From SIG480 sp045614365 (GTDB taxonomy: Bacteria; Bacillota; Clostridia; Oscillospirales; JAAYXM01): DNA of 6,332 nt. Shown here piece after piece: positions 1 to 6,332 of this stretch. The notes below the pieces were generated by a model that saw nothing but the letters and a program-made list of their open reading frames with translations, was not told where the DNA came from and made no database searches. Position numbers and translations under genes: made by a program. Numbering within the stretch: position 1 is the stretch's first letter; each line of letters starts with the position of its first letter. The DNA is taken from positions 1-6,332 of the forward strand of contig JAZLCV010000038.1 of assembly GCA_045614365.1 (NCBI GenBank). Reading direction: 5' to 3'.

Positions 1-479
1 GAGGAGATGAGGGCTGAAACTGCATTTTTTGCGTAATCCGCAACAATGGTAAAGTCCTCATATTGCGGTTCACCGCCAATACCAAGCTCTACATTGAGCT
101 TCTGGAGTGCCCTGTATACTATCACCATCATATCCTGACGGGTTATAGTATTGCGCGGAGCGAATTTATTATCGCCGATGCCGGAAATAATTCCGTTGTT
201 TCGTGCTATTGCAAGTTCTGATGCAAAGTAATCCGTGCCCGATACGTCTGCAAAGTTTTCGGCGTTATCACTTGTGAGGTTAAATGCACGAACAAGGAGA
301 AGTGCAAAATCCGCGCGGGTTATGTTACTTGCGGGGCTAAACGTGCTTGCAGACGTGCCCTTTATTATTCCGTTTGTCGCAAGTTCCTTTATCGCATCAG
401 CCGCCCATGCGTGGCTGGATATATCCGTAAAGTTCGGTTCGTCGTTTTGTATCCTCCCACCGTCATCCGACGCCCCCCC
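1..479 (-). CDS. SLH-domain cell-wall anchor: C-terminal part of the lyase gene, in the -1 frame (partial at the left edge)
   Basis: The minus strand, in the frame one base back from the lyase, is open from 506 to the window edge. It encodes SLH1 (434-276, beginning NFTDISSHAWAADAI and carrying the ITRADF signature), SLH2 (257-93, with NGIISGIGDNKFAP and ITRQDM) and the first third of SLH3 (from 62, YEDFTIVADYAKNAV). SLH triplets bind pyruvylated secondary cell-wall polymers and hold surface enzymes on Gram-positive cells. There is no credible independent start: a TGA lies at 509-507, the only early candidate is a TTG at 491 inside a palindromic repeat, and the first in-frame ATG is within SLH2. 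This is therefore the tail of the lyase, separated by a frame change near 473-479. It is a broken gene, a product of frameshifting, or a sequencing artefact. The SLH identity is secure; the expression status is not. Confidence 0.85.
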
Positions 480-3400
480 TCCTTTAGGCAAGGAGGGCTT
501 TCGCCTTCATCGGCGTTGTCCTTTTCATCGGACGTGTTGTCCGGTGCGGCACCGCCACCACCGCCGCCACCGCCGCCGGCGGGTGGTGTATCGGTAGCTC
601 CGGTTGACGGTGTTTCGGTGTTATTATCACTTGACGAACCGCCCGTTGTAGAACCGTAAACTGTTACCGTGAAATGGATTGTGCTTTCGCGCCCGTCAGC
701 ATCACGCGCAGTTATCGCAACATGGTTTTCTCCTATCTGTGAGGAATCCGGCTTCCATGTAAACACACCTGTTTCTGCGTTGATAGAAGCTCCACGCGGA
801 AGTGTTGTACCGATATAGGTGATATCCGGTGCATTTGCATCAATCGGGCTGGATGCAGTGATCGGTACAGAAATTGTGCTGCCTGCGCTGGTAGTTATGC
901 TATCATTTACCGGTGCAAACTCAGGTGCGAAGTCCTCGTTGTACGACAGCGGGATTTCAAAGCTCTGCCCCGGAGCAATGTTGTAGATGTATCCTTTTTC
1001 AGGCTCAGATGCATTCTGGTGCCCGCGGATGAGCGTTGTTCTGTCTATGTCAAGACGGATTACGTTCTTACCTTCGCCATAGGAGTGTTCTTCGAGAACC
1101 TTTGCACCCTCTATCTTATACACTGCGTTATCTGCGCCATCATTTGCGATGAATATGTATTCTCCGGCAAGTACATCCGTATCTTCAATCTCTGCAGAGA
1201 CATCAATATAGTTCTTGAATGCAAGATTTCTCTCAAAACCTTCCACCTTACCGGTAAGAGTTCCCTTGCTCTCAACCTTGCCGCCGATTACATTGCCGTC
1301 GTGAACATAACGGTATGTCGGTGCGCCCTCTTTGTTTGTGCTGTACACGCCCACAAAGCCTTGGAAATCGAATATTCCGCCGACGTTGTACTTAACGGAA
1401 TTATTCGTTGCATATACAACATAATCAATTCTCTCACCGCCGACGTGAGTTACCTTTACCGCGCGTGCCTTATCATCAATCTCTTCCGTACCGGAAACCA
1501 CCTTTACATCAACAGCCTCGATTTTCTCGATATTGGACGTGTTGCGGTACGGCTCATATACTGTGGTGAAAAGGCTGTCGAGTTCTTGCCCTTCCGGTGC
1601 CTCACGCTCAATGTATACATATTCAAGCATCGTTGTGCGCTCGGCATCAAACTTATCCTTATAGCCGACATTCATCGATGTGCTTCTCTGCGGAACGTGA
1701 CCGCCCGCAAATGCAACGCCTGAAGGTTTAAAGTCATTCACCTGCGTCATACGCAAGTGTATTCCCTTCGGATTTGAAAGCACTTTTTTATAATCTGTAA
1801 TCTCAAAATCAACGGTAAAGTTGCTTTGCGGTTCTGCCGCGCGGCGGATATTGCGCAGCCACGTATATCCGTTCGGGAACATACGTTCATAGGTTCCGAT
1901 GGTTCGATCTGTCCACGGATCCTGACCGTAGGTTACGGGGAATACCGTTTCAAAATCAACCTCTTCGCCCGGGAGCGCACGGCGCACGCTGCCGTCCTGA
2001 TTCTTTACATATGCCGCATCCTTTCCGGCAAATGTTGCCCAATCCATCGTTCCGTTCTTATCCACCTGAATAAGCTCAGGCTCCGTTGCCATAGAAAGCC
2101 CCGAAACCTCATTTACCTTTGAGGATGCAGAATGGTAAATATACATATGGTGGTTACCGCCCGTTACTCGGAAGAAGTCAACACCGTATGACGTATCATC
2201 GTCAATTTTTACCATAACAAGGCTTCTGCGGTAGTTTTCAGTCTCGTCATACTTCCCGGACGCATCAATATCCATAAGCTTAACCATTCCCGAATCATTG
2301 AAGTGAAGCGGGAATCCGCGCTGTGTCGACGCTTTTGAGTCCTTTTTGTTAACCATTACGGTGTTGTGAGATATCGTCTGCGACGACCACTGAATACGGT
2401 TCGGGTGGTAAAGGGTATCCTCAGGGTATGCGAGATCCGCACCAAGGTCAAGGCCGAAAGCGTCTACATTAAGATGGAGCGCATCCTGATGCCCGTGACC
2501 GGCAGTATCGCCTGCTGTTATCCAGAAGGCACGCTGGTTATTGGTTTCTGTGCTTGCGGAGGCTGAAGTGTAAATTCCTCCGTCCTGAAGAACAGCAAAG
2601 CCCCAGCCTGCCATAAGCTCGCTTTTAAGCTTTACGTTCACATCAACAAGCGCTTCTACCTCAGCCTCAAAGCTTTCGGGATTTTCCGTGAAGATATCGT
2701 AATGAAGCCCTTCCGCTGTTTTTCCGTTTCGCATCCAGATATACTGGGCAAGCTCATCTGCAATATCTGTATCCTTCAGATTCTTAAAGCCGGTTTTCCA
2801 TATCTCGATGTCTCCGGCAAAAAAGCCATGAGTAAGTGCCGATGCAACGTCTGCTAATTTAGGATGGCCTTCCGGCACTACCGGACGGACAAACGCCATA
2901 AACATCTCACGGAACTTCGGATTTTCATAGAGGTTATATTTATCTCCATCCTTATAATCCGCAAGATAGTCTGCCATTTGCCCAAGCCCTTCAATCTGAG
3001 TGCGGTTATAGTTTACGCTTGACTCATCACCCATACCGTCGCGGTCAATCGTGTCTATAAGCTGGCTTGTAACTCCGCCGCCACCCTTATTGTAGGTTCC
3101 GTCCGGATTCGCCGGCCGGTAAATCCACTCGAGCATCTCAGAAGTCTCCGGATATCTGTCCTGAACAACAGCAGCTATTGCCGTTGTTGCCTGACGCTGA
3201 CCGAAATTACCGACAATTCGTCCAAACTTTACGCCCCAGTAAATTTTTCTGATAATACCGTTTTCCCAGTTCTTCCAGATATCGTGCGAGCTTTTTTTTG
3301 CATTCCGGCGCATTTCATGCTCATATTCGCGGCAATTGCCTTCACATGTTGCTGAATAGCCGGTATTCGTATAATTCATGTGATAATCATACTTATCATC

Positions 3401-6332
3401 ATCCGGAAGCTCATCATAGCCAAAGAATTCCGCTTTTTCGGAGAGATAATCTATAACCTGCGTATCGGTAAGCGCGGGATAGAGCGCATCCGCGCTGAGC
3501 GCAAGCATCTGCGCCAGAACGTTCTCATTAATTTTGCCGGCTAAGATGCCGATACCCGTTCCTCCGCCGTCCGTGTTATACCACACGCGGTCCGGCTTGT
3601 TATTCTTGTCATAGTCTATATCATTATGCGTGAAAAGATCGTATGTGTGATAAACATCTGCAATTCTGTCAAGAAGGATTGCTCCTGCACGTCCGTATTT
3701 TATATCGTTGGTATACAGATATGCATCCGCAAGATCACGGGTAGCAGTCATCGCCGTTTTCATCATCACGTCATTTATTGCTGCGATGTAAACATGACGC
3801 TCCAGAGCATATGTGACGCCGGTAGCGGTTGCAGTCTCATACTGATACGGCGTTACACCGTCTTCACGAAGCGGGATATATCCCCAGCCGTCGTCAACAC
3901 CCCAGGTTCTCCAGTCCTCACCCGGGCGAAGACCTTGGCTGTTATTAAGCGTTACCGGAATTTTTGCAGGGTCTGCAAGCTCCGGATACAGCTTGTTTAC
4001 AAGATATCCTCCCTCAACGCCAAAGCCGTAGTGCGCGCGCTCTGCCACTGTTATAAGATCTCCTGCTTCAATCTCTGCCTTTCTTTCCTCTGTGATGCCT
4101 GCATCCGGCAAGCTCTTTCCCATTTCAATGAGCATCGCGCGGTGCGCCTCGAGCGCACGGATACGGCTGAAACGCTTTTCCCTGTCAAGTCCAAGCTGCA
4201 GGAAGCTCCCAAAATCGTTCGACGGGAAGAGGCGCTTACACTCCGGACACTGCGTCTGCCACGGACGTGAAATTACATTTGTAGTAAAATCGCCTCCCTT
4301 ATTATCCACACCGCCGTCACAATAACGGCAGATGTTATAATTCGGCGCAGACGGCGCACCTCTCTGAGTGCTTCGCGGAAGTCCCTCTGCAATAATCATA
4401 TCATAGAGGATATCAAAGTTATCGATATATTCATCCGCAGTTTCAGCCGCGCTCTTTTTCATGCTCTTCGCCCAATCATAGGTCACGGCATTTTTACGCG
4501 CGATTTCGCGTTTCTCGGTTGTGTAATAGGTAGACTCTGTCTTTCCTTCATCAAGTATGACGGAAATTTCCTTGTCTGCTGAAACTTCTTCTCCCCGGAA
4601 GATTGCACTTGCAGATACGGTAACAGACTTTTCCTCCTTTGCCGCAAAGATGTATCCCGCCTCTTCAAAGCGAAGAACATCATCATTATCTGACGTGAAG
4701 GTGACCTCTTTTCTCGGAAACTTAATCTCATTTCCGCTCTTCATTGAAAGCACAAAGGAAATCTGTGCCTTTTCTCCAACATAGAGAGAATCATCAAGCT
4801 GTATCTTCTTATCTAAAATTTCCGTATCGTCTATTGCATTTATAACTATACTCTTGCTTATGCGCGAGTCGGCAGTTGAAGCAGTTGCAGTAATCGTTAC
4901 CTCACCGTGCCCCCTGCCTGTTATAACTCCGTTCTCATCAACCGATGCGATGTCGGGATTTGACGATTCATACAAAACGCTGTAAGCATTCTTTTCAAGA
5001 ACAGTCCCATCAAGAAGCTTTGCCGAAATTGAGGTCTCAACTGTTTTTCCGAAGGTCACTTCATTGCTTTCTGGCACAAAATCAACGTATTTCATATTGT
5101 TGATTCCGTCAAGCTTGAGCCCTTTCAGATAGAAATAGCTCCACGGTTCATTGCCCTGCTCAAAAACAATAACATATTCGCCCGGCTCTTTGATATCAAC
5201 GGTGCCTATTATTTCCGACTTTGTAGAGCTCTTTGACGGGCTGAGGAAGTTTACATTCCCGATGTAATTTCTTCTGTTTACAAGCGGGTCCATTTGCTGC
5301 TGAGTTGCCGTTCTCGGAATGATGTATATGTTTGCATTACCTGCAGATGCAGTAGCTGTAAGATACTCTAAGTTCACTCCGTATTTTCCCGCCGTGGGAA
5401 CCTTTATGGCAATGCCGTACCATCTGCCCGAACCCGGATACAGCCTCAGGTGGGTAGAATACAGCCTTGCAGTCTTTCCTGTTGTTTTTATCAGTTCTTT
5501 CGGTCCGGCGCCGAACCATTCCCAGTTACCGTCGGTATAGTCATACGTAATGTCGAGAACATAATCGTCGTTCTTTACATTCGTATTGCTGGTCTGCTGC
5601 TTATCCGTACCCATATTTGTAAACGGCTTCCATTCCGGAGAAACCTTCATGAAGTCATATGAATACACTACATCCGCACAGGGAACCTGCGGCGGAAGCT
5701 CTTTTACCTCATATGTATCCGTTACGGTATCATAAAGCACGCCGTCAAAATATATTTCCGCCGAAAGCTCGGTTTTGCCGACTGCGTAAATATCAATCCA
5801 CGCATCATCCTCACCGATATCCGCAACGGCAGGGTTGGAGCTTTTCCATTTTATCGTTGCTCCCGATAAATCCACATATGTCTTGTCGCTGAGAAGGATA
5901 GAAGCCGAGGCCTTATTATCGTCATCTACCGTTATGCTTTTCTGCATCGGAACAATTTCGCCTGTGCCGCTTGTGAGCCAAAAATCGCCGATGTAGATAT
6001 AGTCTCCCCATGTAACACCGGAAGGTGCCGATGCAACCGTATCCCCCGTAAACGAAAGGGTGTACCAGCCGGGTTCCGTTACCGTTATTCCCGGAACATC
6101 AGTGGTTGCGGAAGTTAAATTCTTATTATCCCCCGACGGATAGCACAAGTAACTTCCCACTTGTGTTCCAAGCTCGTTTCCCCCATTTTCGAGCTTGACC
6201 TTATCCGTTTCTCCGAACCATACTGCCGCACTTGTGCCGTCAGCTGAAAGATTATGCGTCATTTCCATTGTATAAGTTCCCGCCAATGGAATATATACGT
6301 CAAAGCCAACAGCAACCGACTTATGCAGGCTC
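389..6332 (-). CDS. Giant modular heparinase II/III-type polysaccharide lyase, cell surface (5' partial; frameshifted before its SLH anchor)
   Basis: One open frame enters from the right edge and stops at 389-391, giving about 1980 residues in the window. Numbering here takes the TTG at 6286 as residue 1. That TTG is not the start: 15 more in-frame codons precede it, and their translation continues the first β-sandwich (VGFDVYIPLAGTYTMEM matches YGIAIKVPTAGKYGVNLEY at 290-308). Order: β-sandwich (to 112), Ig-like (113-195), β-sandwich (204-396), Ig-like (400-484), Ig-like (493-578), helical α-toroid with CxxC...CxxC (600-1215), Hepar_II_III β-sandwich (1225-1500), unassigned β-rich region (1500-1785), He_PIG-like domain (1786-1877) and linker (1878-1928). 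Lyases of this fold cleave uronic-acid-containing polysaccharides by β-elimination, so an extracellular enzyme on an acidic glycan is inferred; the substrate is unknown. The last 27 residues (1939-1965) follow a G7 run and resemble nothing, while SLH domains follow in the -1 frame. The signal peptide lies outside the window. Confidence 0.9.
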   Translation of the reverse strand, partial: SLHKSVAVGFDVYIPLAGTYTMEMTHNLSADGTSAAVWFGETDKVKLENGGNELGTQVGSYLCYPSGDNKNLTSATTDVPGITVTEPGWYTLSFTGDTVASAPSGVTWGDYIYIGDFWLTSGTGEIVPMQKSITVDDDNKASASILLSDKTYVDLSGATIKWKSSNPAVADIGEDDAWIDIYAVGKTELSAEIYFDGVLYDTVTDTYEVKELPPQVPCADVVYSYDFMKVSPEWKPFTNMGTDKQQTSNTNVKNDDYVLDITYDYTDGNWEWFGAGPKELIKTTGKTARLYSTHLRLYPGSGRWYGIAIKVPTAGKYGVNLEYLTATASAGNANIYIIPRTATQQQMDPLVNRRNYIGNVNFLSPSKSSTKSEIIGTVDIKEPGEYVIVFEQGNEPWSYFYLKGLKLDGINNMKYVDFVPESNEVTFGKTVETSISAKLLDGTVLEKNAYSVLYESSNPDIASVDENGVITGRGHGEVTITATASTADSRISKSIVINAIDDTEILDKKIQLDDSLYVGEKAQISFVLSMKSGNEIKFPRKEVTFTSDNDDVLRFEEAGYIFAAKEEKSVTVSASAIFRGEEVSADKEISVILDEGKTESTYYTTEKREIARKNAVTYDWAKSMKKSAAETADEYIDNFDILYDMIIAEGLPRSTQRGAPSAPNYNICRYCDGGVDNKGGDFTTNVISRPWQTQCPECKRLFPSNDFGSFLQLGLDREKRFSRIRALEAHRAMLIEMGKSLPDAGITEERKAEIEAGDLITVAERAHYGFGVEGGYLVNKLYPELADPAKIPVTLNNSQGLRPGEDWRTWGVDDGWGYIPLREDGVTPYQYETATATGVTYALERHVYIAAINDVMMKTAMTATRDLADAYLYTNDIKYGRAGAILLDRIADVYHTYDLFTHNDIDYDKNNKPDRVWYNTDGGGTGIGILAGKINENVLAQMLALSADALYPALTDTQVIDYLSEKAEFFGYDELPDDDKYDYHMNYTNTGYSATCEGNCREYEHEMRRNAKKSSHDIWKNWENGIIRKIYWGVKFGRIVGNFGQRQATTAIAAVVQDRYPETSEMLEWIYRPANPDGTYNKGGGGVTSQLIDTIDRDGMGDESSVNYNRTQIEGLGQMADYLADYKDGDKYNLYENPKFREMFMAFVRPVVPEGHPKLADVASALTHGFFAGDIEIWKTGFKNLKDTDIADELAQYIWMRNGKTAEGLHYDIFTENPESFEAEVEALVDVNVKLKSELMAGWGFAVLQDGGIYTSASASTETNNQRAFWITAGDTAGHGHQDALHLNVDAFGLDLGADLAYPEDTLYHPNRIQWSSQTISHNTVMVNKKDSKASTQRGFPLHFNDSGMVKLMDIDASGKYDETENYRRSLVMVKIDDDTSYGVDFFRVTGGNHHMYIYHSASSKVNEVSGLSMATEPELIQVDKNGTMDWATFAGKDAAYVKNQDGSVRRALPGEEVDFETVFPVTYGQDPWTDRTIGTYERMFPNGYTWLRNIRRAAEPQSNFTVDFEITDYKKVLSNPKGIHLRMTQVNDFKPSGVAFAGGHVPQRSTSMNVGYKDKFDAERTTMLEYVYIEREAPEGQELDSLFTTVYEPYRNTSNIEKIEAVDVKVVSGTEEIDDKARAVKVTHVGGERIDYVVYATNNSVKYNVGGIFDFQGFVGVYSTNKEGAPTYRYVHDGNVIGGKVESKGTLTGKVEGFERNLAFKNYIDVSAEIEDTDVLAGEYIFIANDGADNAVYKIEGAKVLEEHSYGEGKNVIRLDIDRTTLIRGHQNASEPEKGYIYNIAPGQSFEIPLSYNEDFAPEFAPVNDSITTSAGSTISVPITASSPIDANAPDITYIGTTLPRGASINAETGVFTWKPDSSQIGENHVAITARDADGRESTIHFTVTVYGSTTGGSSSDNNTETPSTGATDTPPAGGGGGGGGGAAPDNTSDEKDNADEGESPPCLKEGGRRMTVGGYKTTNRTLRIYPATHGRLMR
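438..499 (-). repeat. Double-hairpin palindromic repeat, probable miniature inserted element, at the linker/SLH junction
   Basis: Read on the minus strand, CCCTCCTT (497-490), loop GCCTA, and AAGGAGGG (484-477) form a perfect 8-bp stem. A second short stem follows: CGTC (472-469), loop GGAT, GACG (464-461). A GGGAGG (458-453) near the end roughly mirrors the opening CCCTCC. The layout recalls short palindromic repeats dispersed in Clostridia genomes; that is memory of the style, not a search. The sequence CGAA occurs at 503-500 and again at 441-438. Deleting one copy plus the interval removes 62 bases and joins the linker to the SLH domain in frame as DADEG-type acidic linker then EPNFTDIS. 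A four-base direct repeat can occur by chance, so the exact ends are uncertain, but the palindrome is plain and its translation (SPPCLKEGG) fits neither neighbouring domain. Confidence 0.6.
473..479 (-). other. G7 homopolymer / in-frame G GGG GGG heptamer at the frame change
   Basis: Seven consecutive G on the minus strand are read by the lyase frame as G GGG GGG, with codons at 478-476 and 475-473. This has the X XXY YYZ arrangement of a -1 slippery site, and a -1 slip here gives GGG GGG GCG TCG GAT, entering exactly the SLH frame. An SD-like AAAGGAGG (484-477) overlaps it, and a small hairpin (472-461) follows directly. The same run is also prone to replication slippage, transcriptional slippage and sequencing miscalls; one additional G would fuse the two frames. 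The sequence alone does not tell which of these applies. Confidence 0.5.
503..931 (-). other. He_PIG-like Ig domain followed by a Ser/Thr/Gly linker with a nine-glycine run
   Basis: Residues 1786-1877 show the putative-Ig pattern: APVNDSITTSAGSTISVPI, then TLPRGASINAETGVFTWKP, then ITARDADGRESTIHFTVTV. This matches the LP.G..i...tG.f.W.P and D.dG.. features of He_PIG/cadherin-like modules. The linker (1878-1928) is rich in Ser, Thr, Asn and Asp and contains nine glycines (577-551). Such flexible linkers commonly sit between a surface enzyme and its SLH anchor in Clostridia, which is what follows here in the other frame. Confidence 0.65.
932..1786 (-). other. Unassigned β-rich region between lyase core and He_PIG-like domain
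   Basis: Residues 1500-1785 contain many short strands (LEYVYIEREAPEG, IDYVVYATNNSVKYNVG, GEYIFIANDGADNAVYKIEG, NVIRLDIDRTTLIRG). They probably cover the rest of the lyase's C-terminal β-sheets plus an accessory β domain. I recognise no named family. There are no stops or composition breaks, and the region reads as ordinary coding sequence. Confidence 0.4.
1787..4489 (-). other. Catalytic region of the heparinase II/III-type lyase: α-toroid with Cys4 site, then β-sandwich
   Basis: The helical part (residues 600-1215) opens with IARKNAVTYDWAK, typical of this family's N-terminal helix, and has CRYC (653-656) and CPEC (680-683), a zinc-ribbon-like quartet, then RTWGVDDGWGY (793-803). DESSVNYN (1087-1094) fits the family pattern E-x-S-x-x-Y, making Tyr1093 the candidate catalytic tyrosine. 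The β part contains GHGHQDALHLNVD (His1264, His1266), Asp1284 and SHNTVMV (His1307). By analogy with heparinase II, His1264 would be catalytic, and His1266, Asp1284 and His1307 would bind the structural zinc. The place where many relatives have Asn-His reads GNFGQRQ (Asn1027 kept, Phe for His). All key elements are uninterrupted, so the enzyme itself appears intact. PL family and substrate cannot be set by eye. Confidence 0.75.
4553..4810 (-). other. Third Ig-like domain (BIG-type spacer), protein segment of the lyase
   Basis: Residues 493-578 begin KKIQLDDSLYVGEKAQISF and include VTFTSDNDDVLRFEEAGYI and EEKSVTVSASAIFRGEEVS. This is an Ig-like alternation of strands in which SDNDDVLRF replaces the usual SSNP element. 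It is directly followed by the helical start of the catalytic region (TTEKREIARKNAVTYDWAK), so it probably acts as a rigid spacer between binding modules and enzyme. It is more diverged than the two BIG_2 domains before it. Confidence 0.5.
4835..5677 (-). repeat. Domain unit 2: β-sandwich (CBM-like) plus BIG_2 Ig domain, paralogous to unit 1
   Basis: Residues 204-396 form a complete β-sandwich: YSYDFMKVSPEW opening, YGIAIKVPTAGKYGVNLEY, IGNVNF, VDIKEPGEYVIVFEQ and FYLKGLKLDG. The last four blocks line up in order with unit 1. Residues 400-484 are a clear BIG_2 domain with YESSNPDIASVDENGVITG and GHGEVTITATAS. The opening block plus the central AGKY and EPGEY turns look like a galactose-binding-like or CBM-like fold often placed ahead of clostridial lyases; I cannot name a family with certainty. 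The BIG_2 call is firm. Confidence 0.65.
5702..6332 (-). repeat. Domain unit 1: β-sandwich (CBM-like, partial) plus BIG_2-like Ig domain
   Basis: This is the first of two homologous protein units. The β-sandwich runs to residue 112 with landmarks PLAGTYTMEM, an LGTQVGSYL strand, TVTEPGWYTLSF and YIYIGDFWL. The Ig-like part (113-195) contains the BIG_2 hallmark WKSSNPAVADI followed by an AVGKTELSAEI strand, as in the family pattern W.SSnp.va.v...G...a...G...ita. Such N-terminal modules in surface lyases usually bind glycan or act as spacers; a binding role is inferred. The unit begins outside the window, so further copies upstream are possible. Confidence 0.6.

Noticed and set aside
489..491. 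TTG as an independent start for the SLH part
   Set aside because: It lies within the palindromic stem and loop, has no Shine-Dalgarno sequence before it, and SLH domains alone without a signal peptide would not be exported.
461..497. Hairpin read as a transcription terminator
   Set aside because: The stem is followed by a G run instead of a T run and lies inside a gene whose SLH domains continue beyond it.
235..597. Plus-strand open frame of 120 codons over the SLH and linker region
   Set aside because: Its His/Arg-rich end is the reverse reading of the poly-Gly linker, and its body is the reverse of SLH1.
1019..1723. Plus-strand open frame of 234 codons
   Set aside because: It is antisense to a well-supported lyase frame, has no family resemblance, is rich in Cys and Ile in a way typical of reverse-frame translation, and has no evident ribosome binding site.
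3626..4270. Plus-strand open frame of 214 codons
   Set aside because: It overlaps the α-toroid coding sequence on the opposite strand and shows no domain; it is a shadow frame.
6284..6286. TTG as the start codon of the lyase
   Set aside because: The frame stays open to the window edge and the upstream 15 codons continue the β-sandwich by homology with the second copy; no ribosome binding site precedes it.

Overview
The window lies almost wholly inside one very large minus-strand gene. The gene enters through the right edge (its true start is upstream of position 6332) and, apart from a frame change near position 476, runs out through the left edge. It encodes a modular cell-surface polysaccharide lyase of the heparinase II/III type. 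I see no second gene, RNA gene, promoter or terminator. Plus-strand open frames lack any family signature and are antisense shadows of this gene.

Layout in the direction of translation (right to left): (1) two copies of a unit made of a β-sandwich, carbohydrate-binding-like module followed by a bacterial Ig-like (BIG_2-type) domain, the first copy cut by the window edge (about 4835-6332); (2) a third Ig-like domain (about 4553-4810); (3) a helical α-toroid region containing a four-cysteine, zinc-ribbon-like site (about 2642-4489); (4) the heparinase II/III β-sandwich with its His-x-His-x-Asp and His-Asn-Thr motifs (about 1787-2614); (5) an unassigned β-rich stretch (about 932-1786); (6) a putative-Ig (He_PIG-like) domain (about 656-931); (7) a Ser/Thr/Gly linker with a nine-glycine run (about 503-655); (8) two complete S-layer homology (SLH) domains and the start of a third (1-434).

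The notable point is that the SLH domains are not in the frame of the lyase. The lyase frame stops at 389-391 after a non-homologous tail, while the SLH frame is offset by -1. The break coincides with a small double-hairpin palindromic repeat (about 438-499) that looks like a miniature inserted element and contains a run of seven G at 473-479. Removing 62 bases between two CGAA copies restores a clean reading from linker to SLH. A -1 slip on the G run, which forms an in-frame G GGG GGG heptamer, would also join the frames. The window therefore shows either a disrupted anchor, a switchable anchored/unanchored lyase, or a homopolymer sequencing error.

Organism: the SLH anchor, BIG_2 domains, poly-Gly linker, moderate GC content and short CCCTCC/GGAGG palindromic repeats suggest an anaerobic, polysaccharide-degrading Clostridia member of a gut-like habitat. 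This is inference from style, not from a marker gene.
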